Assembly (NCBI GenBank): GCA_902782895.1
Contig: CACZPA010000221.1
Coordinates: 1-15,703 of the forward strand
DNA from: an uncultured Eubacteriales bacterium
GTDB lineage: Bacteria; Bacillota; Clostridia; Lachnospirales; Bianqueaceae
Reading direction: 5' to 3'
DNA length: 15,703 nucleotides
Within the stretch, counting starts at the first letter, position 1. The number at the start of each line of letters is the position of its first letter. A program made the position numbers and the translations under genes. The notes under the pieces are model-generated. The model was given only the letters and a program-made list of their open reading frames with translations. It did no database searches and was not told the DNA's origin. This document shows, piece after piece, positions 5,785 through 14,700 of this stretch.

Positions 5785-7495
5785 AGCAGATAGATTCATT
5801 CGATATATCGCATGGATCCTTAGCGGGATCCTGCTGCTCACGGGCTGTTCCGGACAGCCGACGCGTCCGTCTGATTCGAGATCGGAATCATCCGCTCAGA
5901 CCGCGGAGATTTCGGCTGTTGAAGACGAAAACGCGGCAGATGACAGTTTGGCAAATAACATTGCCGCGGATGACAGTGTCATGGACGAGAGCAGCACAAA
6001 AGAAAGCGCCGAGGATAACAGCACGGCGGAAAACAGCTCTCAAGAAGAGCCGCGCTATGGCGGGGAGATCGCGATGGCCGTTCTGGATCCGGGCACGCTC
6101 GATGTACGCAAGACAACGAGGGCAGACGCGGTGCAGCTGGAGATGCTGATTTTCTCACCGCTGTTGGAGACGGACGCGTCCGGCCGGACAACATCCGATT
6201 CGCTGACTGAGTCCTATCAGATCGCAGAGGACGGATACACGGTTACGCTGCACCTGCGCAGGAACGCATTGTGGCATAACGAGACGCAGGTTACGGCAGA
6301 GGATGTACTGTATACGCTTTATATCCTTGCGCAATCCGAAACGGACAATTACTGGAAAGATCAGCTTGCATCGATTACAGGCGCGGATCAGATCGATTAT
6401 TACACCGTGGATGTGTATTTCAATTCGCCCGTAGACGCGGAAAGAATCCAGGTCTTGATGCTGCCTGTGATACCCGCCCGTGTTTATGACACATTGGAAG
6501 CGCCCAACTGGAATGCTGTCGGCAGCGGCCCTTTCCGTGTCGAGAGAGTAACGCTGACACGCGAGATTCTGCTCGCGGCCAACGACCGCTATTATGGCGG
6601 CAGACCTTATCTGGACAGCATCCGGGTTTCCCTGACCCGATCGGAAGACGCTCCGCGCACGGCTTTTCTACAGGGACTGATCCAGCTGCTGTATGAGGAG
6701 AAGCCGAGCGGTCTTTCCACAGAGAATATTTATCATCATTCTGTGTACCAGACGGAGACGCAGATTCTGAATTTCCTGTACATGAATGAACGGGAGGGCA
6801 GGATCCTGGCGGACGGGACGTTCCGCAAAGCCGTTATGTACGCGGTGGACGCGAGGAAACTGATCGATCAGACACAGGTGCATCAGGGTACAGTCAGTGA
6901 ATCGGTCATACCGTACTGGCTGGCGGATGACGGTCTGACGGATCAGTACGGTTACAATCCGGAAGCGGCTTACAGTCTGCTGGGGGATCGCAAACAGGCA
7001 GAGCTGCTGCTGATCTATGATGAGCAGGATTCGGTCAGCGCGGCGCAGGCCGCGATCGTCGCGGATAATCTCGAGGACGTCGGTATGCGGATCCGGCTTC
7101 AGGCCATGACGGAAACGGATCTGCAAAAAGCCCTGGCAAGCGGTGAATATGATCTTGCCTTTGGGCAGATGAGGATCCGGGGACACGAGGATCTTGGCGC
7201 ACTGCTTTCCGCTAAAGGTGCCTATAATTACAGCGGCGCGGAGGATCCGGTACTGGATCAGCTGCTGGAGGGAGTATCCGGCGCGAGAGGCCGGAACGAA
7301 GGCATTTTGGCGTATCAGGCCGTTGCACGTTATTGCTTTGAGAATCTGCCGATCTGTCCGTTGTACTATTCCAGACAGGCGGTTATCGTATCCAAAACGG
7401 TCGGAGGCGAGCTGACGCCTTCACCGTCGCATATTTACAGTGGAATCGGAAATCTGTTCTTAAGAGAGACCGGGAATGGGGAGGAAACAGAATGA
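5777..7495 (+). CDS. ABC-type peptide/nickel substrate-binding lipoprotein (SBP family 5)
   Basis: A 572-residue extracellular solute-binding protein anchored by lipid. Residues 7-23 form the signal peptide hydrophobic core, and LLTGC is a lipobox with Cys24 as the modified residue. Residues 25-92 are a Ser/Asp/Glu/Asn-rich linker in which AADDS recurs ten residues apart (53-57 and 63-67). From about residue 93 the SBP_bac_5 fold follows, with YGGEIAMAV, an LHLRRNALWHNETQVTAEDV block typical of the family, and VGSGPFRVE further on. The TTG start at 5777 is chosen because AAAGGGA (5762-5768) sits 8 nt upstream and no in-frame ATG precedes the signal peptide. It overlaps coaE by 8 nt and UPF0237 by 4 nt. 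No permease or ATPase gene is nearby, so it either serves a distant transporter or has a sensing or scaffold role; the ligand is unknown. Confidence 0.88.
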   Translation: MNKADRFIRYIAWILSGILLLTGCSGQPTRPSDSRSESSAQTAEISAVEDENAADDSLANNIAADDSVMDESSTKESAEDNSTAENSSQEEPRYGGEIAMAVLDPGTLDVRKTTRADAVQLEMLIFSPLLETDASGRTTSDSLTESYQIAEDGYTVTLHLRRNALWHNETQVTAEDVLYTLYILAQSETDNYWKDQLASITGADQIDYYTVDVYFNSPVDAERIQVLMLPVIPARVYDTLEAPNWNAVGSGPFRVERVTLTREILLAANDRYYGGRPYLDSIRVSLTRSEDAPRTAFLQGLIQLLYEEKPSGLSTENIYHHSVYQTETQILNFLYMNEREGRILADGTFRKAVMYAVDARKLIDQTQVHQGTVSESVIPYWLADDGLTDQYGYNPEAAYSLLGDRKQAELLLIYDEQDSVSAAQAAIVADNLEDVGMRIRLQAMTETDLQKALASGEYDLAFGQMRIRGHEDLGALLSAKGAYNYSGAEDPVLDQLLEGVSGARGRNEGILAYQAVARYCFENLPICPLYYSRQAVIVSKTVGGELTPSPSHIYSGIGNLFLRETGNGEETE

Positions 7496-7761
7496 AAGGT
7501 GTAATTTCTGTCGTCGGAGAGGATCATGTCGGCATCATTGCGGGTATCTGTACGTTACTTGCCGAGAGCAACGTAAATGTACTGGATATTTCCCAGAGCA
7601 TTACGGATGGGCTTTTTCACATGATGATGATCGTGGATATGGCACAGTCTGACGATGAATTCCATTCTCTTGACATGAAACTGACGGAATGCGGGAAGCA
7701 GCTCGGCGTACAGGTTAAGCTGCAAAGCGATACGATTTTCCGGTCCATGCACCGGATCTGA
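7492..7761 (+). CDS. ACT-domain protein, UPF0237 family
   Basis: An 89-residue protein consisting of a single ACT domain, the small fold that usually binds amino acids and regulates metabolism. It opens MKGVISVVGEDHVGIIAGI, where the Asp11-His12-Val13-Gly14 turn is the usual ligand-contact region, and continues with the SNVNVLDISQSI and FHMMMIVDM strands. The length matches the UPF0237 family. The ATG overlaps the previous stop codon (ATGA), with GGGGAGG at 7478-7484. UPF0210 follows 17 nt downstream, the usual partner of this family in Firmicutes and archaea. The ligand and target are not known, and regulation of the neighbouring protein is inference. Confidence 0.93.
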   Translation: MKGVISVVGEDHVGIIAGICTLLAESNVNVLDISQSITDGLFHMMMIVDMAQSDDEFHSLDMKLTECGKQLGVQVKLQSDTIFRSMHRI

Positions 7762-7778
7762 GAAGGAGGCCTGTCGAT

Positions 7779-9149
7779 ATGCTTCATTACGGGCTGACTA
7801 TTGACGACGTCTTTGAGACGAACCGGATGATTGAAGAAGCCAACCTGGATGTCCGTACGATTACGATGGGGATCGGACTTCTGGATTGCTGTGATCCGGA
7901 TCCTGCCGCGATGCGGTGCAAAGTCTATGACAAGATTACACATAAGGCGGAGCACCTGGTTCATGTCGGAGAAATCATCAGCGAACGGTACGGGATTCCG
8001 ATCGTCAATAAAAGGATCTCGATCACACCGGCGGCACTGATCGCGGCTTCCTGCGAGGATCCGCAGTATCCGGAGTTTGCGCAGACATTGGACCGGGCGG
8101 CAAAAGCTGTAGGCGTCAATTTTATCGGAGGATTCTCCGCACTGGTGCAGAAGGGCATGACAAGATCGGACCGGCTGCTGATCGAGAGCATACCGGAAGC
8201 GATCGCGACGACGGATAGGGTGTGTTCCTCTGTCAATGTCGGAACAAGCCGTTCCGGCATCAATATGGACGCGGTCAGTCTGCTCGGCCGGAAGATTCTG
8301 GATCTCGCCGGGAGAACCGCGGACCGGGATTCCATCGGATGCGCCAAGCTGGTTGTTTTCTGCAACGCGCCGGACGATAATCCCTTTATGGCAGGTGCTT
8401 TTCATGGCGTTGGCGAGGCCGATACAGTCATTAATGTCGGCGTATCCGGGCCCGGAGTGGTCCGCAGTGCGTTAAAGGGTGTGCGGGGCGAGAATTTCGA
8501 AGTCCTTTGTGAGACCATCAAGAAGACCGCGTTCAAGATTACGCGTGTCGGACAGCTGGTAGCACAGGAGGCGGCCTCGATGCTGAATGTGCCGTTTGGT
8601 ATTATTGATCTGTCCCTGGCGCCGACACCGGCGATCGGAGACAGTATCGCTGAGATTTTCCATGAGATGGGTCTGGAATACGCAGGAGCACCGGGTACGA
8701 CGGCGGCGCTTGCGATTCTGAATGACCAGGTCAAAAAGGGCGGACTGATGGCGTCTTCCTTTGTCGGCGGTCTGTCCGGAGCCTTTATTCCGGTGAGTGA
8801 AGATCAGGCGATGGCGAAGGCCGCAGAGATCGGAAGCCTTACGATCGAGAAGCTGGAAGCCATGACCTGTGTCTGTTCGGTGGGACTGGATATGATCGCG
8901 ATTCCGGGAGATACGCCCGCGTCGTCGGTTTCCGGGATCATCGCGGACGAGATGGCGATCGGCATGGTCAATTCGAAAACGACCGCGGTTCGTGTGATTC
9001 CGGTCCAGGGCAAGAAAGCGGGAGACCACGCCGAGTTCGGCGGATTGCTTGGCTCCGCGCCGATTATCAGTGTAAATCCGTATTCCTGTGAAGAGTTTAT
9101 AGCACGCGGCGGACGGATTCCCGCGCCGGTACACAGCTACAAGAACTGA
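7779..9149 (+). CDS. UPF0210 family protein (DUF711, 'PFL family')
   Basis: A 456-residue cytoplasmic protein, full length for UPF0210. It opens with IDDVFETNRMIEEANLDVRT and ITMGIGLLDC, the family's hallmark N-terminus, and has glycine-rich blocks such as GGFSALVQKG, SSVNVGTSRSGINMDAV and LSLAPTPAIGDSIAEI. No signal peptide or membrane segment is seen. The family has a solved fold distantly related to pyruvate formate-lyase-like proteins, but no reaction that I know of, and I see no glycyl-radical motif near the C-terminus. AAGGAGG (7763-7769) precedes the ATG. It is almost always linked to the ACT protein upstream, suggesting a two-part amino-acid-responsive enzyme; that is inference. Confidence 0.93.
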   Translation: MLHYGLTIDDVFETNRMIEEANLDVRTITMGIGLLDCCDPDPAAMRCKVYDKITHKAEHLVHVGEIISERYGIPIVNKRISITPAALIAASCEDPQYPEFAQTLDRAAKAVGVNFIGGFSALVQKGMTRSDRLLIESIPEAIATTDRVCSSVNVGTSRSGINMDAVSLLGRKILDLAGRTADRDSIGCAKLVVFCNAPDDNPFMAGAFHGVGEADTVINVGVSGPGVVRSALKGVRGENFEVLCETIKKTAFKITRVGQLVAQEAASMLNVPFGIIDLSLAPTPAIGDSIAEIFHEMGLEYAGAPGTTAALAILNDQVKKGGLMASSFVGGLSGAFIPVSEDQAMAKAAEIGSLTIEKLEAMTCVCSVGLDMIAIPGDTPASSVSGIIADEMAIGMVNSKTTAVRVIPVQGKKAGDHAEFGGLLGSAPIISVNPYSCEEFIARGGRIPAPVHSYKN

Positions 9150-9150
9150 T

Positions 9151-9714
9151 ATGACGGCGTTTCAGGCAAGAGGGCTGCGCGGCAGCACGCTGGAGGAACT
9201 GATCAATCTTTCCAACGAAACATACAGGAAGCTGGGGATCGCGCTGGTACAGAAGATCCCCACACCGATCAAACCAATGGAATTCGACTCCGCGAGCCGG
9301 ACGATCACGCTGGCGTATTTTGAACAGCGAAGCACCGTCGACTATATCGGAATCCTGCAGGGAATCGGGATTTGCTTCGACGCGAAGGAAACGGCGCAGA
9401 CCAATCTTCCGGTCGCGAATGTACATCCGCATCAGGTCGATTTTATGCGGGAATTCAACCGGCAGGGAGGGCTTGCTTTCCTGCTGGTGCACTTTACCAA
9501 GGACGACGCGTATTATCTGCTGCCGTTTGAAGTGCTGAATACTTATTTTGACAAAAACGGAGTGCATAAGCATTCCAAGACGATCTCCCGGACGGTATTT
9601 GAGGAACGTTTCCGGATCCCGGTGAATGCCGGCGGGGTCAATCTGCATTATCTGAAAGCGGTAGTAGAGTATTATAAAGTGAAAGAAGAGGAAAAGCGCA
9701 ATGAAGAATTATAA
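9151..9714 (+). CDS. recU: Holliday junction resolvase RecU
   Basis: Resolves four-way junctions in homologous recombination and chromosome segregation in Firmicutes. The 187-residue protein has the RecU nuclease core: RGSTLEELINLSN (Glu15/Glu16 region), QRSTVDYIGI (Asp64), then FDAKET (Asp77, Lys79), and NVHPHQVDFMREF. The usual third position is FEAKET; here Asp replaces Glu, a conservative change. The N-terminal tail is shorter than in the 206-residue Bacillus protein. The ATG lies one base after the UPF0210 stop (TGATATG) and lacks a clear Shine-Dalgarno site, which suggests it relies on coupled translation. It overlaps plsX by 14 nt. In Bacillus, recU sits beside the PBP1 gene ponA, which is not seen here. 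Confidence 0.93.
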   Translation: MTAFQARGLRGSTLEELINLSNETYRKLGIALVQKIPTPIKPMEFDSASRTITLAYFEQRSTVDYIGILQGIGICFDAKETAQTNLPVANVHPHQVDFMREFNRQGGLAFLLVHFTKDDAYYLLPFEVLNTYFDKNGVHKHSKTISRTVFEERFRIPVNAGGVNLHYLKAVVEYYKVKEEEKRNEEL

Positions 9715-10762
9715 GATCGCGATTGACGTGATGGGCGGCGATTACGCGCCTAAAGCAGCGGTAGAAGGCGCGGGACTGGCTCTGCAGAAGCATCCGGAGC
9801 TCTCTGTGGTACTGGTCGGTCACGAGAATGAGATCCGCGCGGCCATGCAGGAATACGCAGTCGATGCGTCACGCGTCACGGTTCTTCATAAGGACGCCGT
9901 TGTGCCGAATGATGAACACAATCCGGCGGAAGCGGCGCGTTCCAACCGGGATTCTTCCATGATGACGGTCATGCGGATGGTTCGCGCGAAAGAAGTGGAC
10001 GCTGCGCTTTCTGCCGGTAACACGGGAGCGGTGCTGGCCGGCGCTACGATACATGTCGGACGTCTCCGCGGGGTGCAGAGACCTGCGTTCGCAATCGCTT
10101 TCCCGGGGCGCAAGGGTCCGGTCTATATTCTGGACGTCGGCGCGAATGTGGACTGCAAGCCGCAGTATCTGGTGCAGTTTGCCGAGATGATGACGATCTA
10201 TTACCGCAAGCAGTGCGGGAAGCAGAAGCCGACGGTCGGACTGCTGAATATCGGAACAGAGGAAGCAAAGGGCAATGAACTTTGCAAGACCGTTTATCCG
10301 CTGCTGAAAGAAGATCCGGACATCCATTTCATCGGCAATATCGAGGGAAACCAGATTCTGGAGAGCGCCGCGGATATCATTGTAACAGACGGTTTTGCCG
10401 GCAATATTATGCTGAAGACGACAGAAGGCACCGCCGCATACATTATGTCGCTGCTTAAGGAAGCGATCGGCGGCAGTCTGCTGTATAAGATCGGTGCTCT
10501 GCTGATGAAACCGGCGCTGCGCGAAATGAAAAAGAAACTGGATCCGAGTCAGGTAGGCGGAGCTCCGATGCTCGGTCTTGACGGTGTTGTGATCAAGGCT
10601 CACGGGAATTCCAAGGGCCCGGCTTTCGCGAGCGCGATCGATCAGTGTATTGCCTATCTGGAAAATAACGTAAACGGCGAAATCACGGAGATGATCGCCG
10701 CCAAGAAAGCTTTGGCGTCCGCTAAAGCCAGCCAGGAGGCCGGACAGGAGGAGAAGGCATGA
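9701..10762 (+). CDS. plsX: Phosphate acyltransferase PlsX
   Basis: Converts acyl-ACP to acyl-phosphate, which PlsY uses for the first acylation of glycerol-3-phosphate in phospholipid synthesis; a peripheral membrane enzyme. The 353-residue sequence begins KIAIDVMGGDYAP, and has SAGNTGAVLAG near residue 105, DGFAGNIMLKTTEGT near 230, and GGAPMLGLDGVVIKAHGNS near 286, all PlsX signatures. It exceeds the common 330-345 residues by an Ala/Lys/Glu-rich C-terminal tail. AGAGGAAAA precedes the ATG inside recU. The stop overlaps the start of the acyl carrier protein gene (ATGA), which supplies the acyl donor, so the two are functionally as well as physically coupled. Confidence 0.97.
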   Translation: MKNYKIAIDVMGGDYAPKAAVEGAGLALQKHPELSVVLVGHENEIRAAMQEYAVDASRVTVLHKDAVVPNDEHNPAEAARSNRDSSMMTVMRMVRAKEVDAALSAGNTGAVLAGATIHVGRLRGVQRPAFAIAFPGRKGPVYILDVGANVDCKPQYLVQFAEMMTIYYRKQCGKQKPTVGLLNIGTEEAKGNELCKTVYPLLKEDPDIHFIGNIEGNQILESAADIIVTDGFAGNIMLKTTEGTAAYIMSLLKEAIGGSLLYKIGALLMKPALREMKKKLDPSQVGGAPMLGLDGVVIKAHGNSKGPAFASAIDQCIAYLENNVNGEITEMIAAKKALASAKASQEAGQEEKA

Positions 10763-11016
10763 CAGATTGGGACAGAATCCGTTCGATCATAGCGGAATAC
10801 TTTGTCATGGAGCCGGAGGAAATCGAGCCGAAAACGAATCTCTATCGGGATCTTGACGCAAATTCGATTGACGTACTGGAGCTGATGACAGCGGTTCTGC
10901 TGGAGTTCGGACTGGAGGCAGAGGAGCCGGAGACCGTACAGCAGATCCACAAAGCCGGCGATCTGGTTTCGCTGGTTACGGGAAACTGGGATCTGGATGA
11001 GGACGGGGACAGATGA
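10759..11016 (+). CDS. acpP: Acyl carrier protein, variant NSI attachment site
   Basis: An 85-residue acidic helical protein that carries acyl chains on 4'-phosphopantetheine. The attachment serine is Ser36 in DLDANSIDVLEL. The usual DSL/DSI signature is NSI here, with Asn35 replacing the conserved Asp, while the following Asp38 and Glu41 are kept. The C-terminus ends in an acidic tail, DLDEDGDR, a little longer than in classical AcpP. AGGAGG (10746-10751) and an ATGA overlap tie it to plsX upstream, and another ATGA overlap ties it to rnc. Its place in the plsX-acp-rnc set argues that it is the housekeeping fatty-acid ACP, although the variant motif leaves open a specialised carrier. The symbol is therefore given with some reserve. 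Confidence 0.9.
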   Translation: MTDWDRIRSIIAEYFVMEPEEIEPKTNLYRDLDANSIDVLELMTAVLLEFGLEAEEPETVQQIHKAGDLVSLVTGNWDLDEDGDR

Positions 11017-11708
11017 ATCCGGATAAGAAAAAGCAGCTCGAAGAGATCCTGCAGTATCATTTTCGGGACGAATCCTTGCTGGAGCAGGCTGTTACGCATG
11101 TATCCTATGCCAATGAAGAGTATAAGGATCTGTCCCGTTCCAATGAACGGCTGGAGTTCCTGGGAGACGCGGTCCTGGAACTGGTGACGAGCCATTTTCT
11201 CTATGAACGGATGGAGACGCCGGAGGGTATTCTGTCCCGTACCAGAGCAGGACTCGTCTGTGAGGAATCCCTTGCGAAAACCGCGGTTCGGTATGGACTT
11301 GGACAGTTCCTGCTGCTGAGTCACGGCATGGAGCGCACGTCCGGAAGGACACAGCCCGCGATCCTTGAGGATCTGGTCGAGAGTCTTTTCGGCGCGGTCT
11401 ATCTGGACGGCGGTCTGGAAGAAGCGCGTAAAGTGATTACCCGGATGGTTCTGGCCGAATGGCGGGAAGATATGCCGTTCAAGGATTATAAGACGGTGCT
11501 GCAGGAGATCCTGCAGGGAGAGCAGGAACAGATCCCGGAATACGTGCTGGTCAGCGAGAGCGGACCGCCGCATAAGAGAGTTTTCACGTCAGAGGTCAGA
11601 TGGAACGGTAAAACCTATGGCATCGGTACAGGAAGTACGAAAAAAGAGGCAGAACAGCAGGCGGCCAGAATAGCGCTGCCGAAAGCGAGAGAAAAAGAAT
11701 GCAGTTAA
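11013..11708 (+). CDS. rnc: Ribonuclease III
   Basis: A double-strand-specific endoribonuclease that processes 30S rRNA precursors and structured mRNAs; 231 residues. The catalytic domain (about 1-150) contains the signature NERLEFLGDAVLELV with Glu48 and Asp52, and the second metal-binding pair Asp120 and Glu123 in ILEDLVESLFGAVYLDGG. The C-terminal dsRNA-binding domain (about 160-228) has GPPHKRVFTSEV and GTGSTKKEAEQQAARIAL. All key acidic residues are present. The start overlaps the acp stop (ATGA) with only a modest GAGG upstream, and the end overlaps smc by 10 nt. The rnc-smc-ftsY order is conserved in Firmicutes. Confidence 0.97.
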   Translation: MNPDKKKQLEEILQYHFRDESLLEQAVTHVSYANEEYKDLSRSNERLEFLGDAVLELVTSHFLYERMETPEGILSRTRAGLVCEESLAKTAVRYGLGQFLLLSHGMERTSGRTQPAILEDLVESLFGAVYLDGGLEEARKVITRMVLAEWREDMPFKDYKTVLQEILQGEQEQIPEYVLVSESGPPHKRVFTSEVRWNGKTYGIGTGSTKKEAEQQAARIALPKAREKECS

Positions 11709-14700
11709 AAAGTGTTGAGATGGTTGGGTTCAAGTCGTTTGCCGACAGACTCGTCCTCGATTTCGGGAAGGGGATCACGGGAATCGTCGGACCCAACGGA
11801 AGTGGAAAGAGTAACGTTGCGGACGCCATTCGCTGGGTTCTCGGAGAGCAGAGCGCGAAGTCTCTGCGCGGGACCAAGATGGAAGACGTCATTTTCGCGG
11901 GAACGCAGCGACGGAGACCGGTCAGCTTCGCGCAGGTGGTTCTGACACTGGATAATTCAGACAGATCCCTTGCCTGCGATTACGACGAAGTAGCGGTCAG
12001 CCGGAAAATGTTTCGTTCGGGCGAAAGTGAATATATGATCAATGGAGCCAGATGCCGTCTCAGGGATATCCAGGAGCTTTTCATGGATACCGGTATCGGT
12101 AAGGACGGTTATTCCATGATCGGACAGGGGCGTATCGATCAGCTGCTGTCCAACAAGCCGCAGGACCGGCGCGCGATTTTTGAAGAGGCAGCCGGTATCG
12201 TCAAATTCAAGGTCCGCAGAGAAGAGGCCAACGCGAAGCTTGCGCAGGAACAGACCAGTCTGCAGCGCGTAACGGATATTCTGGAGGAGGCCTCCAGCCG
12301 TCTGGAGCCGTTGCGGGAGAGCGCGGAGAAGGCGGAAAAGTACAAGACGCTCTATGCGGAATTCCGTCAGCTGGATATCCAGAATTTCCTTCGGCAATAT
12401 GAACAGCTGGCAGGACAGAGCAAGACAGTTCTGGACAGACTGGCGGATCTGACGGCGCAGACACAGGAAGCCAAGGATCATCTGGCGGAAGTCAGATCAA
12501 AGTCCGAGAAGGCGGCGCTTGAGGCGGAGGAAGCCGGGACGAAGCTTGCGGATACGATTCAGAGAATGAACGATCTGCGCCTTTTCCGGGAGAGCCGCGC
12601 GGGAGAGCAGAAGCTTTTCCAGTCACAGGCGGAGCAGACCGAGAAGGACCGCAAGAACGCGGAAATCCGTCTGGAGGACGCCAGGAGAGCGCTGAAACGC
12701 CATCAGGATACGGCTGTTAAGGTTAAAGAGCAGCTTGCAAGCCTGGAACTGCAGAAAGAAAAGCAGACCAGGGAGCAGGAAGAGCTTACCGTCCGCGGGA
12801 ATGAAATCCGGGAGGAAGCCCAGAAAGCACAGGAAAAACTGGCTGCGTTCCGGGCTCAGCTGGAAGAGCTGCGGACTGCCATCAATACCAAGAAACAGGA
12901 CCTCGTCCGTCAGGAAACGCTGAATGAGCAGGTGAAAGGCGAACAGGGCTCCCGTGCGGTCCGGCTGGAGGAGCTGCAGACAGAGCTTGCGGCCCGCAAG
13001 GCGGATGCAGAGCAGAAAAACGCCGTGCTGCAGGAAGCGGAAGCTACGGTTTCGAAGCTGCAGCAGGAAATCCTGGAGCTGACCGATACGATCAGCCAGC
13101 TGCGGGAGAAGATGACGCAGGCGGAACAGGACGCGCAGGCTTCCCGGCAGAAGGTCCAGCAGGTGAGCAACCGCATCCGATGGATCGAAGAGCTGGAAAA
13201 AGAATACGAAGGATATGCCGGCAGTGTCAAGACGATCATGCAGATGAAGATGTCGGATCCACAGCGCTATGCGGGTGTGCATGGAACCGTAGCGGATCTG
13301 ATGCGTCTGCCGCAGCATCTGGCGACCGCTGTCGAGATCGCGCTTGGCGGGGCCGTGCAGAATATCGTTACAGATACGCAGTCGACCGCGCAGCAGATGA
13401 TCGAGATCCTGCGCAGCCGCAAGATGGGCCGTGCGACTTTCCTGCCGGTGGATTCCGTTATCGCAAGGGATGTCCGGAAGGAGCCGGAGCTGATGCAGAT
13501 GCCCGGAATCATCGGATACGCGACGGATCTTGTAGAGACAGATCCACAGTACAGCAGGATCTTTTCACGGTTGCTCGGCAATGTCGTTATCGCGGACAAT
13601 TTTGAACACGCTGCCGCTGCCGCGAACCGTTATGGCCGTTATCTGCGCGTGGTTACGCTTTCCGGAGATCTGTTCAATATCGGTGGATCGATCACGGGCG
13701 GAAGTACGGGCGGCAAGACCGCAAGCATACTGAACCGCCGCGGTGAGATGCATACGCTGACGGAACAGCTGCGTGCCGCTGAAAAAGAAAACGCAGAGAA
13801 GAGCGCGCTTGCCCTTTCACTGCGGGAAGAAAGAAGTCGTCTCGCGGTCCGGATGCAGGAGCTTTCCGACAGCAGAGAAGAGGCTTCCAAGGTACAATCA
13901 GCAAGACAGTCGGACTATGATCAGTCCGAATTAATGCTGCAGATGAGTCAGGAACAGCTGCAGACGGAACAGGAGAAAGACGCGGCCGCTCAGCGCAGTA
14001 TCCAGGAGGATCAGTCACTGCTTGCGGCGCTGCAGGATGAATTGCGCGATCTGGAGAATCAGGAGAGGACGCTTTCCTCCGGTACAGAGGATTGGGAACG
14101 ACAGGAAGAGAAGACGCGTAAGGATCTGACGGATTACAATACGCAGCTGATGCGCAACCGCATTGAGATCAGTACTTCCGAGCAGCTGATTCGTTCCATG
14201 CAGAATTCGGTGGAACGCGAGGATACCGACATCGAGGAACAGCAGGCGCAGATCGTTCATTATCAGGAGCAGATCCGGTTTGCCGAAACCGAGATGAAAC
14301 GTCTTGAGCAGGAGAATAAGGCTTCGCAGACGGAGATCGAGAATGCAGGGACGGAGATCCGTAAGCTGACAGAAGAGATTTCACAGCTGACAGCGGACCG
14401 TGACGCGAAGGAGCAGACAGAAAAAGACCTTCGCGCGGAAGCGGAGCGTGCCGCAGAGGATGCCGCGGGTCTGGAAAGAGAGCAGGTGCGTCTCGATTCG
14501 CAGACGGAGAGGGTCCGCAAGGAACTGACGGATCTGCAGGATCAGATCTGGGACAAGTATGAAGTCACTTATAACAGCGCGAAGGAGATGGATCTGCCGC
14601 AGCCGGAAAGCCAGGCATGGGCACGCCGCAGGATGACAGAGCTGCGTTCCGGGATGAAAGAACTGGAGCCTGTCAATCTGCAGGCGATCGAAGAGTATAC

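Noticed and set aside
12600..14560. Repetitive sequence in the middle of smc as a possible inserted element
   Set aside because: The Glu/Gln/Lys-rich repeats are the expected heptad coiled coils flanking the hinge.
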